DNA of 64,000 nucleotides from a bacterium (GCA_013823945.1 PNMZ01000002.1:186001-250000), one strand, 5' to 3'. Positions 41,781 to 50,836 are shown, numbered from the stretch's first letter. A program made the numbers and translations. The notes: generated from the sequence alone by a model not told the origin.

Positions 41781-42742
41781 AGAATGATCTTGCTGGATTG
41801 AAACTTTTTGCGGGCAATGCTCACAAAGACCTCGGGATGAAGGTTGCGGACTACTTGGGCGTTCAGCTTGGTGGTTTGACCTCGACAAAGTTTAGCGATG
41901 GTGAGATTCGCTTGATGGTGGAGGAGAGTGCTCGGGGGAACGATGTTTTTATAATTCAGCCGACATGTGCGCCGGTGAATGACTCCTTGATGGAGTTGCT
42001 GATCATGCTGGATGCGTTCCGAAGGGCAAGTGCGCGGCGGTTGACGGTGGTGATGCCGTATTACGGTTACGCTCGGCAGGATAAGAAAGTGAAACCACGC
42101 GAGCCGATTACCGCTCGATTGGTTGCGGATTTGATTGTGACGGCGGGAGCTCATCGGGTTGTGGCAGTGGACTTACACGCGGAGCAGATCCAGGGTTTCT
42201 TTGATGTACCGGTAGACCATTTGTATGGGGGGCCGATTTTGGGTCGGTATTTCCAAGATGAGGGTATGGCCGAGCAGGACGACATCATTGTCGTGAGTCC
42301 AGATGTTGCCGGGGTTCCCCGGGCACGGAGCTTGGCGGAGATGTTGAAAGCCCCGATCGCGATCATTGCCAAGCGTCGGCCGGAGCCGAACAAGGTTGAT
42401 ATTGTCGAGATCATCGGTGATGTTGAGGGGAAGCGGTGCATCATGATTGATGACATGATTGACACAGGTGGATCAATCATTATGGGGGCAGAGCAACTGT
42501 TGAAACGCGGGGCCACGGAGGTCATGTGCTGCTGTTCCCACGCGGTATTCAGCGGGAATGCTTCGCAACGGTTGCAAGATAGTATTGTGAGCAAAGTCGT
42601 TACGATGGATACGTTGCCACTTGGTTCGGAAAAGCAGTTTCCGAAGTTGACGGTTTTGCCAAGTGCGCCACTTTTGGGCGAGGCGATTCGCCGGATTCAC
42701 TTAAATGAGTCGATCAGTACATTGTTCAACGATTGGCGATAG
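41777..42742 (+). CDS. prs: Ribose-phosphate pyrophosphokinase
   Basis: This 321-residue class I PRPP synthetase has LFAGNAHKDLGMKVADYLGV and FSDGEIRLMVEESARGNDVF at the N-terminus. VDLHAEQIQGFFDVPVDHL is the ribose-5-phosphate/ATP region and IMIDDMIDTGGSI the PRPP loop. It transfers pyrophosphate from ATP to ribose 5-phosphate. It overlaps glmU upstream and is directly adjacent to the first gene of the six-gene membrane block, with the ATG immediately after the prs stop. Confidence 0.97.
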   Translation: MKNDLAGLKLFAGNAHKDLGMKVADYLGVQLGGLTSTKFSDGEIRLMVEESARGNDVFIIQPTCAPVNDSLMELLIMLDAFRRASARRLTVVMPYYGYARQDKKVKPREPITARLVADLIVTAGAHRVVAVDLHAEQIQGFFDVPVDHLYGGPILGRYFQDEGMAEQDDIIVVSPDVAGVPRARSLAEMLKAPIAIIAKRRPEPNKVDIVEIIGDVEGKRCIMIDDMIDTGGSIIMGAEQLLKRGATEVMCCCSHAVFSGNASQRLQDSIVSKVVTMDTLPLGSEKQFPKLTVLPSAPLLGEAIRRIHLNESISTLFNDWR

Positions 42743-43195
42743 ATGAGCGATTTGAAGAGACCAGTTGTCGAGCTGGAGTGGACGGTTGAGCTGGGTAAGC
42801 AACTGGCTCAAAAGCGGATTCCAGTCGCGATTGCTGGTCTTGTGGCGGCGGGATTTGGGACAGTTTTTATCGGTGCTTTTGGTGCCATGTTGGGGATTGC
42901 GGTTGTGTTTCTTTCGACAGCTGAGCTTTGGATGCCGATGCGCTTTAGGTTGACGAGCGAGGAGGCTTCGGCGCGGGTTGGGCTAAGTGTGACGGCGATT
43001 CGCTGGGAGAATGTTAAGCGGGTTTTGGAGACGGATCAGGGTGTTACGCTCTCTCCGTTAGAAAAAAGTTCTCGTTTGGATGCATTTCGGGGGGTTTATC
43101 TGCGATTTAGTAGCAACCGGAGCGAAGTTTTAGCCAAAATAGCCGAACTTACCGAACGAAATGGAAGCGACCTGGACAGAGAAGCTGACGCCTGA
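42743..43195 (+). CDS. Membrane protein with PH-like tail, block gene 1
   Basis: This 150-residue protein has two close membrane helices (residues ~27-60; VAAGFGTVFIGAFGAMLGI). A C-terminal cytoplasmic domain follows, with FRLTSEEASARVGLSVTAI and WENVKRVLETDQGVTLSP. That strand-helix order resembles a small bacterial PH domain, but this is only a pattern judgement. ATG follows the prs stop without a gap, so translation is probably coupled. It overlaps block gene 2 by 35 bases in another frame. Confidence 0.65.
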   Translation: MSDLKRPVVELEWTVELGKQLAQKRIPVAIAGLVAAGFGTVFIGAFGAMLGIAVVFLSTAELWMPMRFRLTSEEASARVGLSVTAIRWENVKRVLETDQGVTLSPLEKSSRLDAFRGVYLRFSSNRSEVLAKIAELTERNGSDLDREADA

Positions 43196-43535
43196 GGAGG
43201 AAGAGTATTTGATTGCTCAACTGGCTTATGAGGTGAAGCGGCGAAAGATGGAGACACCGGCGGTGTTTTTTATCGAAGCTCACAAGCCTTTGGCGGGGTT
43301 GTCCGAATCTCTTTCGGTGGTATTGACCCCTTTTCTTGCTCCATTTATTGGTTTGGGAAACGTCCAGGGGTATGGTCGCTTGTTGAACAACCGTGATGCG
43401 GTTGATCGTTTGCTATTGGCTTTGGAGGATCCGAGTGATCCGGTGAAGCCAGTGAAACCGCTTTCGATGATGGAAGAGGGAACTGAAGGAACTGCAATGA
43501 CGAGTAAGAATGCTGAGGTGAATTCCGATGTTTAA
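43161..43535 (+). CDS. Soluble protein of unknown function, block gene 2
   Basis: This 124-residue protein has an acidic N-terminal helix (LTPEEEEYLIAQLAYEVKRR). A short hydrophobic patch follows (VVLTPFLAPFIGLGNVQ), then an Asn/Arg-rich helix with LLNNRDAVDRLLLALEDP. There is no signal or clear membrane span, though the hydrophobic patch could sit on the membrane. It overlaps both neighbours (35 and 8 bases). I recognise a recurring pattern (FFIEAHKPLAGLSES) from uncharacterised clusters of other phyla, from memory only. Confidence 0.6.
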   Translation: MEATWTEKLTPEEEEYLIAQLAYEVKRRKMETPAVFFIEAHKPLAGLSESLSVVLTPFLAPFIGLGNVQGYGRLLNNRDAVDRLLLALEDPSDPVKPVKPLSMMEEGTEGTAMTSKNAEVNSDV

Positions 43536-44493
43536 TTGGTTACAAGGGGAACAGTATCTTGATACTGCTCCGGTGGGGATTTTCGTGACCCTTTTGGTGG
43601 TGGTGTTCATCTTGGTGAATATTAGTCGGGCAAAGAAGGGGAGCGAGGGGTTGTTCATTCGCCGAATTTCGGGTTTGAATGCGATTGATGATGCGATTGG
43701 ACGGGCAACAGAAATGGGCCGTCCGGTTTTGATGGTTCCGGGGATTGGGGCGCTTGATGCGATTTCAGTTCAGGCGGTCAACATTTTTGCTCAAGTCACG
43801 AAGTCTGCGGCTCAGTTTTCAACTCCAGTTCGGCTGTGCTGTGGGAATGCGGCGGTTTATGCTTTTGCCCAGGAAGTCATTCGAGACGTTTATTCTCAGC
43901 AAGGGATGGGCGACCGATTTACTCCGGAAACCGTTCAGTACATTTCTGAACAGCAGTTTGCGTTTGCGGCTGGGGTAAGCGGGATCATTCACCGGGAAAA
44001 GGTTGCAGCGACGTTTTTGTTAGGAGCGTTTTATGCGGAGTCGCTGATTTTTGCAGAGACTTCGAACGCAATTGGGGCGATTCAGGTCGCTGGTTCTACT
44101 CAGGTGACGCAGACACCCTTCTTCATTGCGGCTTGTGACTACGTTTTGATCGGGGATGAGTTTTATGCCGCGTCGGCTTATTTGACGCGGGAGCCGGTTT
44201 TGGTCGGATCGTTGGTTGGACAAGACTGGGCAAAAATTCTCGTTGCTAGCACGGTACTTTTTGGGACAGTTTTCCAGTCAGTTGAATTGACGGGAATGAC
44301 GACAGAGCATCGAGCCGGAAACGCAATGGTTTCCGTCGCCGAATCGAGCAACGGAGAGCGGACAGAGGAACGGAAGAAGAAAACCGATACGATGACGAAT
44401 CGCTTGTTCAACCCCTTCATTCCGGAAGAATTGACAAAGATTGAGCGCGAGAAGAAAGAGACAGCACCGGCAACTGAGGGAGAGGGCGAATAA
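43528..44493 (+). CDS. DUF6754-like membrane-associated protein, block gene 3
   Basis: This 321-residue protein has one N-terminal membrane helix (GIFVTLLVVVFILVNI). A conserved domain follows: RRISGLNAIDDAIGRATEMG near residue 50, FTPETVQYISEQQFAFAAGV near 130, and PFFIAACDYVLIGDEFYAAS near 190. A second helix near 230 and a charged tail follow. I associate this pattern with DUF6754, a domain of unknown function; that assignment is from memory. It is probably the core of the block. Overlaps are 8 bases upstream and 1 base downstream. Confidence 0.68.
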   Translation: MFNWLQGEQYLDTAPVGIFVTLLVVVFILVNISRAKKGSEGLFIRRISGLNAIDDAIGRATEMGRPVLMVPGIGALDAISVQAVNIFAQVTKSAAQFSTPVRLCCGNAAVYAFAQEVIRDVYSQQGMGDRFTPETVQYISEQQFAFAAGVSGIIHREKVAATFLLGAFYAESLIFAETSNAIGAIQVAGSTQVTQTPFFIAACDYVLIGDEFYAASAYLTREPVLVGSLVGQDWAKILVASTVLFGTVFQSVELTGMTTEHRAGNAMVSVAESSNGERTEERKKKTDTMTNRLFNPFIPEELTKIEREKKETAPATEGEGE

Positions 44494-45425
44494 TGAACTT
44501 GATGCAATACATGCTGGCTCAGCAGGCCATTGAAGAGACATTTTGGCGAAAGGCACCTGGCCAAGGATTGATTCTTTGGGTGGTCATTGGATTGGCCCTG
44601 GGGACAGGACTTTGTTTCTTGCTTTCAACGGTTCCGACGAATCTGCGAAAGAAAGTCATTTTTACGTTTACGTTCCTTGCGGGATTGCCATATGTTTTGG
44701 CCTTTTTGTGGCCAAGACCGATTAGTGCGGACTTCACGAATGATGTTCCCCGAAACACGGGCGAGCAGATTGGTTTCTTCATCAATCAGGCAGTTGAGCC
44801 GGTTGGAACGTTGACGAATATCCTTGGCGGATTTTTGCTCGGGGTTGGGATTTTCTCCTTGGTACGCGTTCACTCGATCCGGATCAAGCGAAAACAAGAA
44901 AACTGGGGTTACTCCCTTGTTCTGTTGTCAAGCTTTGCGATCATGACGGTGGTCGGATTTTGGGACTGGAGATTGAGAGCATTTGTTGATCAAACGGGGG
45001 CGTTGAACGTGCGGGATAACTGGCAGCCAGTTAACTACGCACAGGATTTGCTTTTTGAAGGGATTTATCAGCAGATGGATTCGGCAATGTTCTCGATGAT
45101 TGCTTTCTTTATCCTTTCAGCTGCATACCGAGCCTTCCGAATACGGAGTGTGGAGGCGACGGTCATGATGGCTTCGGCGTTGATTTTGATGCTGAACCTG
45201 ATGGGTGCACTCACCTATGCATGGGGTGAGGGGATCAACAATTTGGTGGTTCAAACGGGGAATCCGTTCTTGATGAACTTTAAGCTGAACGTTTTTGCAG
45301 ATTGGCTTCGGTCAACGATGCAGATTCCAGCGATTCGAGCGATTGACTTTGGTGTTGGCTTAGGTGCGTTGGCAATGGGTCTTCGGCTTTGGCTCGGTTT
45401 GGAAAAAGGTGGTGTAACGGCATGA
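44493..45425 (+). CDS. Polytopic membrane protein, block gene 4
   Basis: This 310-residue protein has about seven predicted helices, including LILWVVIGLALGTGLCFLL, FTFTFLAGLPYVLAFLW and SMIAFFILSAAYRAF. Loops carry many charged residues on one side, suggesting defined topology. No family is recognised. It starts on the last base of the block gene 3 stop and overlaps the next gene by 4 bases. Confidence 0.68.
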   Translation: MNLMQYMLAQQAIEETFWRKAPGQGLILWVVIGLALGTGLCFLLSTVPTNLRKKVIFTFTFLAGLPYVLAFLWPRPISADFTNDVPRNTGEQIGFFINQAVEPVGTLTNILGGFLLGVGIFSLVRVHSIRIKRKQENWGYSLVLLSSFAIMTVVGFWDWRLRAFVDQTGALNVRDNWQPVNYAQDLLFEGIYQQMDSAMFSMIAFFILSAAYRAFRIRSVEATVMMASALILMLNLMGALTYAWGEGINNLVVQTGNPFLMNFKLNVFADWLRSTMQIPAIRAIDFGVGLGALAMGLRLWLGLEKGGVTA

Positions 45426-46372
45426 CGATTTGGGAAAAGATGCAGAAAGTTGACCGACGCATTTTGTATGCGATTTTGGTCGTGTGCGTTTGTGTTGGGT
45501 TGTTCTTCCCGACCACGATTCCGACTGATCCTGACCCGAGCAGCAAGTCGTTTTATGCAGAAGTGATGAAGCTGGAGAAGGGTTCGACAGTCATTATTCA
45601 GACTGATTGGACGAACAGTACTCGGGGTGAAAGTATGGGGCACTTTGAGAACTTGATGCGGCTGATGATGCACGGTGATCATAAGTTCGTGTTTTATTCG
45701 GCGGCTGACCCGGCGGCTCCCCAGGTAGCGCGGACAGTTCTTGCCCGAATTGTTGCCGAACGCAAAGGGCAAGGGCTCCGGGAATACAAGGTGGGTGAGG
45801 ATTACATTGATCTTGGATTTTTCCCGAACGCCGAAGCGACAAATACGACAATGGGGTCGAACTTGCGCTCAGTTTGGGCCAACAGAAAGTCCAAGACGCC
45901 AACGGGAGGCGAAGTTGATGTTTGGCAAACACCCGTTCTGAAGGATGTCAAGAACATCGGAGATGTTGACATGATGATCGTTGTGACGGCATCGGCTTCG
46001 ATTGATGTTGCGATTCAACGGTTAGCTCAGAAAGTTCCGATTACGGCGATGGTCACGGGGGTTACCGGTCCGGGAGTTTTGCCGTTCTATCAGTCGGGAC
46101 AGGTCAAGGGACTAGCGATCGGGTTGAAAGGTGTTTATGACGTTGAGTATATGATGGTCAACGGCATTAACGATGTTGAAGTTGAAGGCAAGAAAGTTGT
46201 CGAATGGGACAAGGTTGGCAAGGTTGACCGGGTGAACGAAGGAACGACGTTTTCAAGAGGGCGGGCCTATTACGGGACGCTCCATGTAGCGTTAGTTTTG
46301 CTGATCTTGGCGGTTGTGATGGGCAACGTTGCGATGTTTGCGAGCCGACGACGAAAAGGAGATGCAGTCTGA
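45422..46372 (+). CDS. Membrane-anchored protein with extracytoplasmic domain, block gene 5
   Basis: This 316-residue protein has a helix near residue 15 (RILYAILVVCVCVGLFF) and a second near residue 290 (ALVLLILAVVMGNVAMF). About 230 residues between them form an alpha/beta domain with TVIIQTDWTNSTRGESMGHF, VDMMIVVTASASIDVAIQRL and GPGVLPFYQSGQVKGLAIGL. The alternating strands suggest a Rossmann-like or periplasmic-binding-like fold. ATG 45422 overlaps gene 4 by 4 bases and gene 6 starts on its last base. Confidence 0.68.
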   Translation: MTIWEKMQKVDRRILYAILVVCVCVGLFFPTTIPTDPDPSSKSFYAEVMKLEKGSTVIIQTDWTNSTRGESMGHFENLMRLMMHGDHKFVFYSAADPAAPQVARTVLARIVAERKGQGLREYKVGEDYIDLGFFPNAEATNTTMGSNLRSVWANRKSKTPTGGEVDVWQTPVLKDVKNIGDVDMMIVVTASASIDVAIQRLAQKVPITAMVTGVTGPGVLPFYQSGQVKGLAIGLKGVYDVEYMMVNGINDVEVEGKKVVEWDKVGKVDRVNEGTTFSRGRAYYGTLHVALVLLILAVVMGNVAMFASRRRKGDAV

Positions 46373-47166
46373 TGGACTATGATGCAATCAAAATAACGGC
46401 TGGAGTGGTTGCCACGATTGGCCTTTACAGCATCCTCTACAAAGAAAACAAGTTCTACCGCTTCTTTGAGCATGTGTTCTTAGGATTGGCAGCGGGCTAC
46501 ACGATTGTCGCCCAGTGGAAAGACACGTTGTATCCCCAGTGGTGGCTCAAGATGTTTGGTCAGGTTGCAGATGTTGATGCGGCAACGGGCGCGGTGACGA
46601 GCCCGGCGGTTCCGGGGAACTGGATATATGCTGCGATGCTCCCGATTGGGCTTTTGGCATACTTGGTCTTTAATCGGAAGCACAACTGGATGAGCAAGAT
46701 TCCGATTGGAGTTATTTTGGGCCTGTGGTCGGGTCAGCAGATTCAGATTTGGTGGAACACATGGGGCCCACAGATTTACAGTTCAATGCAGCCGATTATT
46801 CCGACAACTTTCAGCACTTTATCGGTGCCGTCTACGGTTGAGGTGGTGAATGGTCGGGTCATGCCGATTCAGGATCCGGTTGCTCTGGCAAACGTTCAGC
46901 AACAGTTGGCGAACAACCTTTATTTGACCCAGGCTTTGACGAACTTCATCTTTGTTTTGACATTCGCCTCCGCGTTTAGTTACTTCATTTTCAGCTTTGA
47001 ATTGAAGGGCAAGTTCTTGACCGGGATCAACAAGTTTGGTCGTTGGATGTTGATGATTGGTTTTGGTGCGATCTTTGGCAGTACGGTCATGGCTCGATTT
47101 GCGCTGGTTATTGACCGGATGAGCTATATCGTCAACGAGTGGGTGCAGGCTCTGACGCAGAGGTAA
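46372..47166 (+). CDS. Polytopic membrane protein, block gene 6
   Basis: This 264-residue protein has about six helices (e.g. WIYAAMLPIGLLAYLVF and MLMIGFGAIFGSTVMARFAL). An extracytoplasmic loop contains many Gln residues (residues ~140-190). N- and C-termini are short. No family is recognised. It ends the six-gene block, and the recO frame begins 36 bases after its stop, so the block may continue into recO. Confidence 0.68.
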   Translation: MDYDAIKITAGVVATIGLYSILYKENKFYRFFEHVFLGLAAGYTIVAQWKDTLYPQWWLKMFGQVADVDAATGAVTSPAVPGNWIYAAMLPIGLLAYLVFNRKHNWMSKIPIGVILGLWSGQQIQIWWNTWGPQIYSSMQPIIPTTFSTLSVPSTVEVVNGRVMPIQDPVALANVQQQLANNLYLTQALTNFIFVLTFASAFSYFIFSFELKGKFLTGINKFGRWMLMIGFGAIFGSTVMARFALVIDRMSYIVNEWVQALTQR

Positions 47167-47202
47167 CCGCTTACGGCTGAAGTCACTGCTTCCGCTCTAG
47201 TC

Positions 47203-47910
47203 TTGAATCGATCAGACGCTGGTGAAAACGACCGGCGTCTGATTCTTTTGACGGAGTCGCAGGGCTTGGTGGATGTTGTTGCAAAAGGGGCGAGGAAAGC
47301 TGGAAGTCGCCTGGCCGGAGGGAGTGAACCGATGGTTTTGGCGGAGTTCACTTGGGCCGAGGGGCGCGCGCGGAGCTTTGTTCAGCATGTAAAACCGGTT
47401 ACAAGCTTTCCGGGATTGCGTCAGAATTACGATCGGATGATGGGGGGGATCGCTTGGTGCGATTCAGTAAGGTCATTTTTGCCATTTGGTGCTCCAGCGG
47501 ATGAAATATTTGCTTTGTCGGTTCGGATTTTGCGGACTTTGGAAGAGGAACGCGAAGTTGTGCCCGTATTAGCGTGGGGATTTGCCCGGCTATTGATGGA
47601 AGATGGACTGGCCCCGGATTGGTTGGCATGTGCGGTGACGGGAGAGCCTTTGGCCAAGACTCCGGTTGCGTTTGATTTTGCGGTGGGTGGTCCGGTGGAA
47701 AATCCTGAATTGGCGAGTGGTCAGGTGGAATGGGTTGATTTTGAAGTCTTGGTGGGATTGATGCGGATTGGTGAGTTGGAGGAGCCGCCACTCAAGTTTC
47801 GGCACGGAGTAGTTAGCCTGAACTTGCTACGAATGATGATGGAGTACCACACGGATCGGAAATGCGTTGCGCTTCGTAGTTTGATTTCAGACCTGAGATC
47901 ATCAGGATAG
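47203..47910 (+). CDS. recO: DNA repair protein RecO (start uncertain)
   Basis: This protein of 235 residues (from TTG 47203) has GENDRRLILLTESQGLVDVV of the OB-fold, KGARKAGSRLAGGSEPM, and a C-terminal helical domain with GLRQNYDRMMGGIAWCDSVR. RecO helps load RecA onto SSB-coated ssDNA with RecR. The typical N-terminus continues about 12 residues further upstream; the frame is open there and encodes AEVTASALVL, with no ATG, GTG or TTG. AGAGGT precedes an ACG at 47173 by 8 bases, so a non-standard start or an assembly error is possible. Confidence 0.85.
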   Translation: MNRSDAGENDRRLILLTESQGLVDVVAKGARKAGSRLAGGSEPMVLAEFTWAEGRARSFVQHVKPVTSFPGLRQNYDRMMGGIAWCDSVRSFLPFGAPADEIFALSVRILRTLEEEREVVPVLAWGFARLLMEDGLAPDWLACAVTGEPLAKTPVAFDFAVGGPVENPELASGQVEWVDFEVLVGLMRIGELEEPPLKFRHGVVSLNLLRMMMEYHTDRKCVALRSLISDLRSSG

Positions 47911-47935
47911 GCAACTGTCAACGGGAGTGGCTGAG

Positions 47936-47941
47936 TAGAAT
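47936..47941 (+). promoter_or_regulatory. -10 hexamer TAGAAT, leaderless start
   Basis: TAGAAT is followed by 6 bases and ATG 47948. Confidence 0.6.
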
Positions 47942-47947
47942 GAGGCA

Positions 47948-49573
47948 ATGAAGATGAAGTTTTCATCGATGGCGATGTTGCTCATGGGAGCGATAGCTTT
48001 AGGAGTTTTTGCGGGCTGCGGTCAGAGTTCAGATGGCGGCGGTTTCAGCAAACGTGGAGCGGCGGCGGAAGACAACGTTCTTCGCTATCCGATTCCGAAC
48101 AACCCGACAAGTCTTGATCCGGCGATAGTTCAGGATGGCGATACGCTTGATTTGCTCTTGCAGACCTATGAAGGTTTGGTGGGATGGAACGAAAACAACG
48201 AAGTTGTGGGTTTGCTTGCCGAAAGTTGGGAAGTGTCTCCGGATGCCAAGACATTTACGTTCAAAATGCGAGATGGGGTTAAGTTCCAGAACGGTCGGGT
48301 TGTAACTGCGGAAGATGTGAAGTGGAGCATTGAGCGGGCTTGTAATCCGGTTATGGCATCTACGACATGCACGGCTTATCTGGGTGACGTCGTGGGGGTA
48401 GTGGAAATGAATGCGGGTGATACCGATTCTATTTCCGGAATTGAAGTCTTGGACGAGAAGACTATCAAGTTCAGCTTGAAACAGCCGACTCCGTACTTCC
48501 TTGGGAAGTTGACTTATATTGTTTCGGCAGCAGTACCAAAGGAATCGGTTCCGGCGGATCGACAAATCAATAAGGCGGAAGAGGTTGTTGGAACTGGCCC
48601 TTACAAGATGGTGCAGTATGAGGACAAGCAGTTGGCGGTTTTGGAACCGTTTGACGAGTATTGGGGGGGCAAGCCTACGCTCTCCAAAATCGAGCGCCCA
48701 GTCATTTTGCAAGCGGATACCCGATTGACAAAGTTCAAGAACGGTGAGCTTGATATGTTGCTGTTGCAGCGACAGGATTTGAAAGGAGTGGAGTCTGATC
48801 CAGAACTCAAGAGTCAGATCAACTTCCAGCCACGCGCAGCTATTTGGTATGTCGGGATGAACTCGTTGCAGTACAAGCCGTTTGCTGACGTTCGGGTTCG
48901 CCGAGCTTTTGCGATGGCAATAGACCGGGATGTGATTGTGAATGAGCTACTTGGCGGAGTGAACCAAGTGGCGAAGACGATTGTTCCGCCGGGGATTCCG
49001 GGGCACCGTGAGGAAGGCGCAGGATTTGATTTTGATCCGGAGGAAGCGAAGAAGCTGCTTGCCGATGCAGGTTATCCGGGCGGTAAAGGAATGCCCCAAC
49101 TTGAGATCAATTTCCGAGAAGGATATCCGGACATCAAGACAGTTGCCGAAGCAGTTGCGGGCCAGATTAAGCAGAATCTTGGCATTGATGTTCGGGCTCA
49201 GCCGATGGAGTGGGGCAAGTACTTAGAGGAGTACAACAACAAGCGATTGACGTTCTATCACATGCGATGGTCGGCCGACTTTTACGACATGCAGAACTTC
49301 TTGAGTCACATGCTGGCGACGAATGGTCCGGAGAACAAGTTTGGCTACAGCAACGCCGAGTTTGATAAGTTGTGCCAGCAAGCAGATACGACGGTGGAGA
49401 TGGACAAGCGGATTCCACTTTATCAAAAAGCGGAAGATATCGCCCTTCAGGATGCAGCTTGGATTCCGATCTACTTCCAACGAGACGTTGAATTGGTTTC
49501 GCCGGCGATCAAAAATCTGCGACCGAGCTTGGGTGGTTACTTGCCGCACACAGAAGCGACGGTTACTCGATAA
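47948..49573 (+). CDS. Peptide/nickel ABC-type substrate-binding lipoprotein
   Basis: This 541-residue lipoprotein (signal with LGVFAGC lipobox) has the family 5 solute-binding pattern. NPTSLDPAIVQDGDTLDLLL, LLAESWEVSPDAKTFTFKM and a FADVRVRRAFAMAIDRDVIV stretch are typical of OppA/DppA-like proteins. It captures peptides or similar solutes for import. No permease or ATPase genes are adjacent; an OppF-type ATPase is encoded at 57196. An AraC regulator starts 5 bases downstream, probably in the same transcript. Confidence 0.93.
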   Translation: MKMKFSSMAMLLMGAIALGVFAGCGQSSDGGGFSKRGAAAEDNVLRYPIPNNPTSLDPAIVQDGDTLDLLLQTYEGLVGWNENNEVVGLLAESWEVSPDAKTFTFKMRDGVKFQNGRVVTAEDVKWSIERACNPVMASTTCTAYLGDVVGVVEMNAGDTDSISGIEVLDEKTIKFSLKQPTPYFLGKLTYIVSAAVPKESVPADRQINKAEEVVGTGPYKMVQYEDKQLAVLEPFDEYWGGKPTLSKIERPVILQADTRLTKFKNGELDMLLLQRQDLKGVESDPELKSQINFQPRAAIWYVGMNSLQYKPFADVRVRRAFAMAIDRDVIVNELLGGVNQVAKTIVPPGIPGHREEGAGFDFDPEEAKKLLADAGYPGGKGMPQLEINFREGYPDIKTVAEAVAGQIKQNLGIDVRAQPMEWGKYLEEYNNKRLTFYHMRWSADFYDMQNFLSHMLATNGPENKFGYSNAEFDKLCQQADTTVEMDKRIPLYQKAEDIALQDAAWIPIYFQRDVELVSPAIKNLRPSLGGYLPHTEATVTR

Positions 49574-49578
49574 ATCTG

Positions 49579-50805
49579 GTGGCAACTCTCGTTGCTGGTC
49601 GCTTTGTTCCCTCTCCGGGTGCTTTGAGTTGGCATCCTGAGGGGGAATCAGTTCGTTTGGGGTGGCAAAGTCACGGCGGTGCCGGAAGACTTCATCCGGC
49701 TCGTGCCTTTCCGATGCGGTTAGTGGTTGAAGTTCCGGATGGAGCGGCACGAGTTTCGGCAGTGGTAATGCGAGGAGTGTTTGCGGCTTGCGCGGCGATA
49801 CGTCATGAGCCGATGGGGGCAATTGGAGCCGTTTTAGTTGTCCGGGGAGGAGAGGGCGTTGCTCCATTTCAATTGAATTTGGTGAATGGTCGCCACTATG
49901 GTGATGCGGGCGATGGGGTTTCGGTTGAGCGGATCAATGGGGATGGGACAAGCTTGCGGCGGGTCGGCGTTGTGGAGGGGTCTGATGGGGAAGTTTTTCG
50001 GGTTGATGAACTGAGGATTGAGTTTGGGCGAGTACGGAGTGTCTCAGGTTTGGAATTTCGGGATATGGGAACTCCTGCCAGTTTTGTGCTTTTTGAAGTT
50101 TTGTTTGAGGCTGAGATGGGGGCGGTTTGTCCTTTCCGTGGACATGGGGAGAAAATTTCGTTAGCGGAAGTGGGAAGTATTGTTCGGCTGAGGGATTGGG
50201 GGCGATTTGACGCGGCGGTGGCGCAGTTGCGTCGGGGGATCTTGGAATCTGGTGATTTGGACGAAGGAAAGGGCTCAGCCCTGACCTTTTTGGCGGTAGT
50301 AGCGGCGGCGATTTTAGATTTTGGTGGCAATCGAGAGATGCACCGATTTCAGCTTGACGCAGCTCGGGAATTGGATGCCCTGAATGATCCGCGTCAGGTT
50401 GCGGATCGCGCGGCGGCATTGGCGGATCAACTCCTGGAGGGGTATTTACCAAATCGTAAATCTGATTCAGGGAAGGTGATTGACCGAGCAATTCGATTCA
50501 TTGAATCTCGGTTCACGCAAGAATTGGATGATGATGATGTAGCGTCAGAAATTGGTTTGAGCACAAGCCATTTCCGGGCACTTTTTCGGGAGCGGGTTGG
50601 GGTGCCGTTCCACAAGTACATTTTGAATATGCGTTTGGAGAAAGCACGGCAAGAGATATTAACGACTGAGCTGGCGATTCGGGAGATATCAGAAGGAATG
50701 GGATTTGTGAGTTCGGCGCATTTTAGCCGGGCGTTTAGTCAAAGATTCGGGGTGTCACCCAAAGTTATGCGAGAAAATTCGAACTCTGATGCAAATACGG
50801 GGTGA
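49579..50805 (+). CDS. AraC-family transcriptional regulator with novel sensor region
   Basis: This 408-residue protein has a C-terminal AraC DNA-binding domain (residues ~300-400): DDDDVASEIGLSTSHFRALF and ISEGMGFVSSAHFSRAFSQR are its two helix-turn-helix elements. The N-terminal ~200 residues are beta-rich and unlike the usual AraC cupin; the middle is helical. I cannot name the sensor fold. Being five bases after the solute-binding lipoprotein gene suggests it responds to the substrate that protein captures. The start is GTG 49579. Confidence 0.82.
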   Translation: MATLVAGRFVPSPGALSWHPEGESVRLGWQSHGGAGRLHPARAFPMRLVVEVPDGAARVSAVVMRGVFAACAAIRHEPMGAIGAVLVVRGGEGVAPFQLNLVNGRHYGDAGDGVSVERINGDGTSLRRVGVVEGSDGEVFRVDELRIEFGRVRSVSGLEFRDMGTPASFVLFEVLFEAEMGAVCPFRGHGEKISLAEVGSIVRLRDWGRFDAAVAQLRRGILESGDLDEGKGSALTFLAVVAAAILDFGGNREMHRFQLDAARELDALNDPRQVADRAAALADQLLEGYLPNRKSDSGKVIDRAIRFIESRFTQELDDDDVASEIGLSTSHFRALFRERVGVPFHKYILNMRLEKARQEILTTELAIREISEGMGFVSSAHFSRAFSQRFGVSPKVMRENSNSDANTG

Positions 50806-50836
50806 AGAATTCTTGGGGCGGACCGAGGATTAGATT

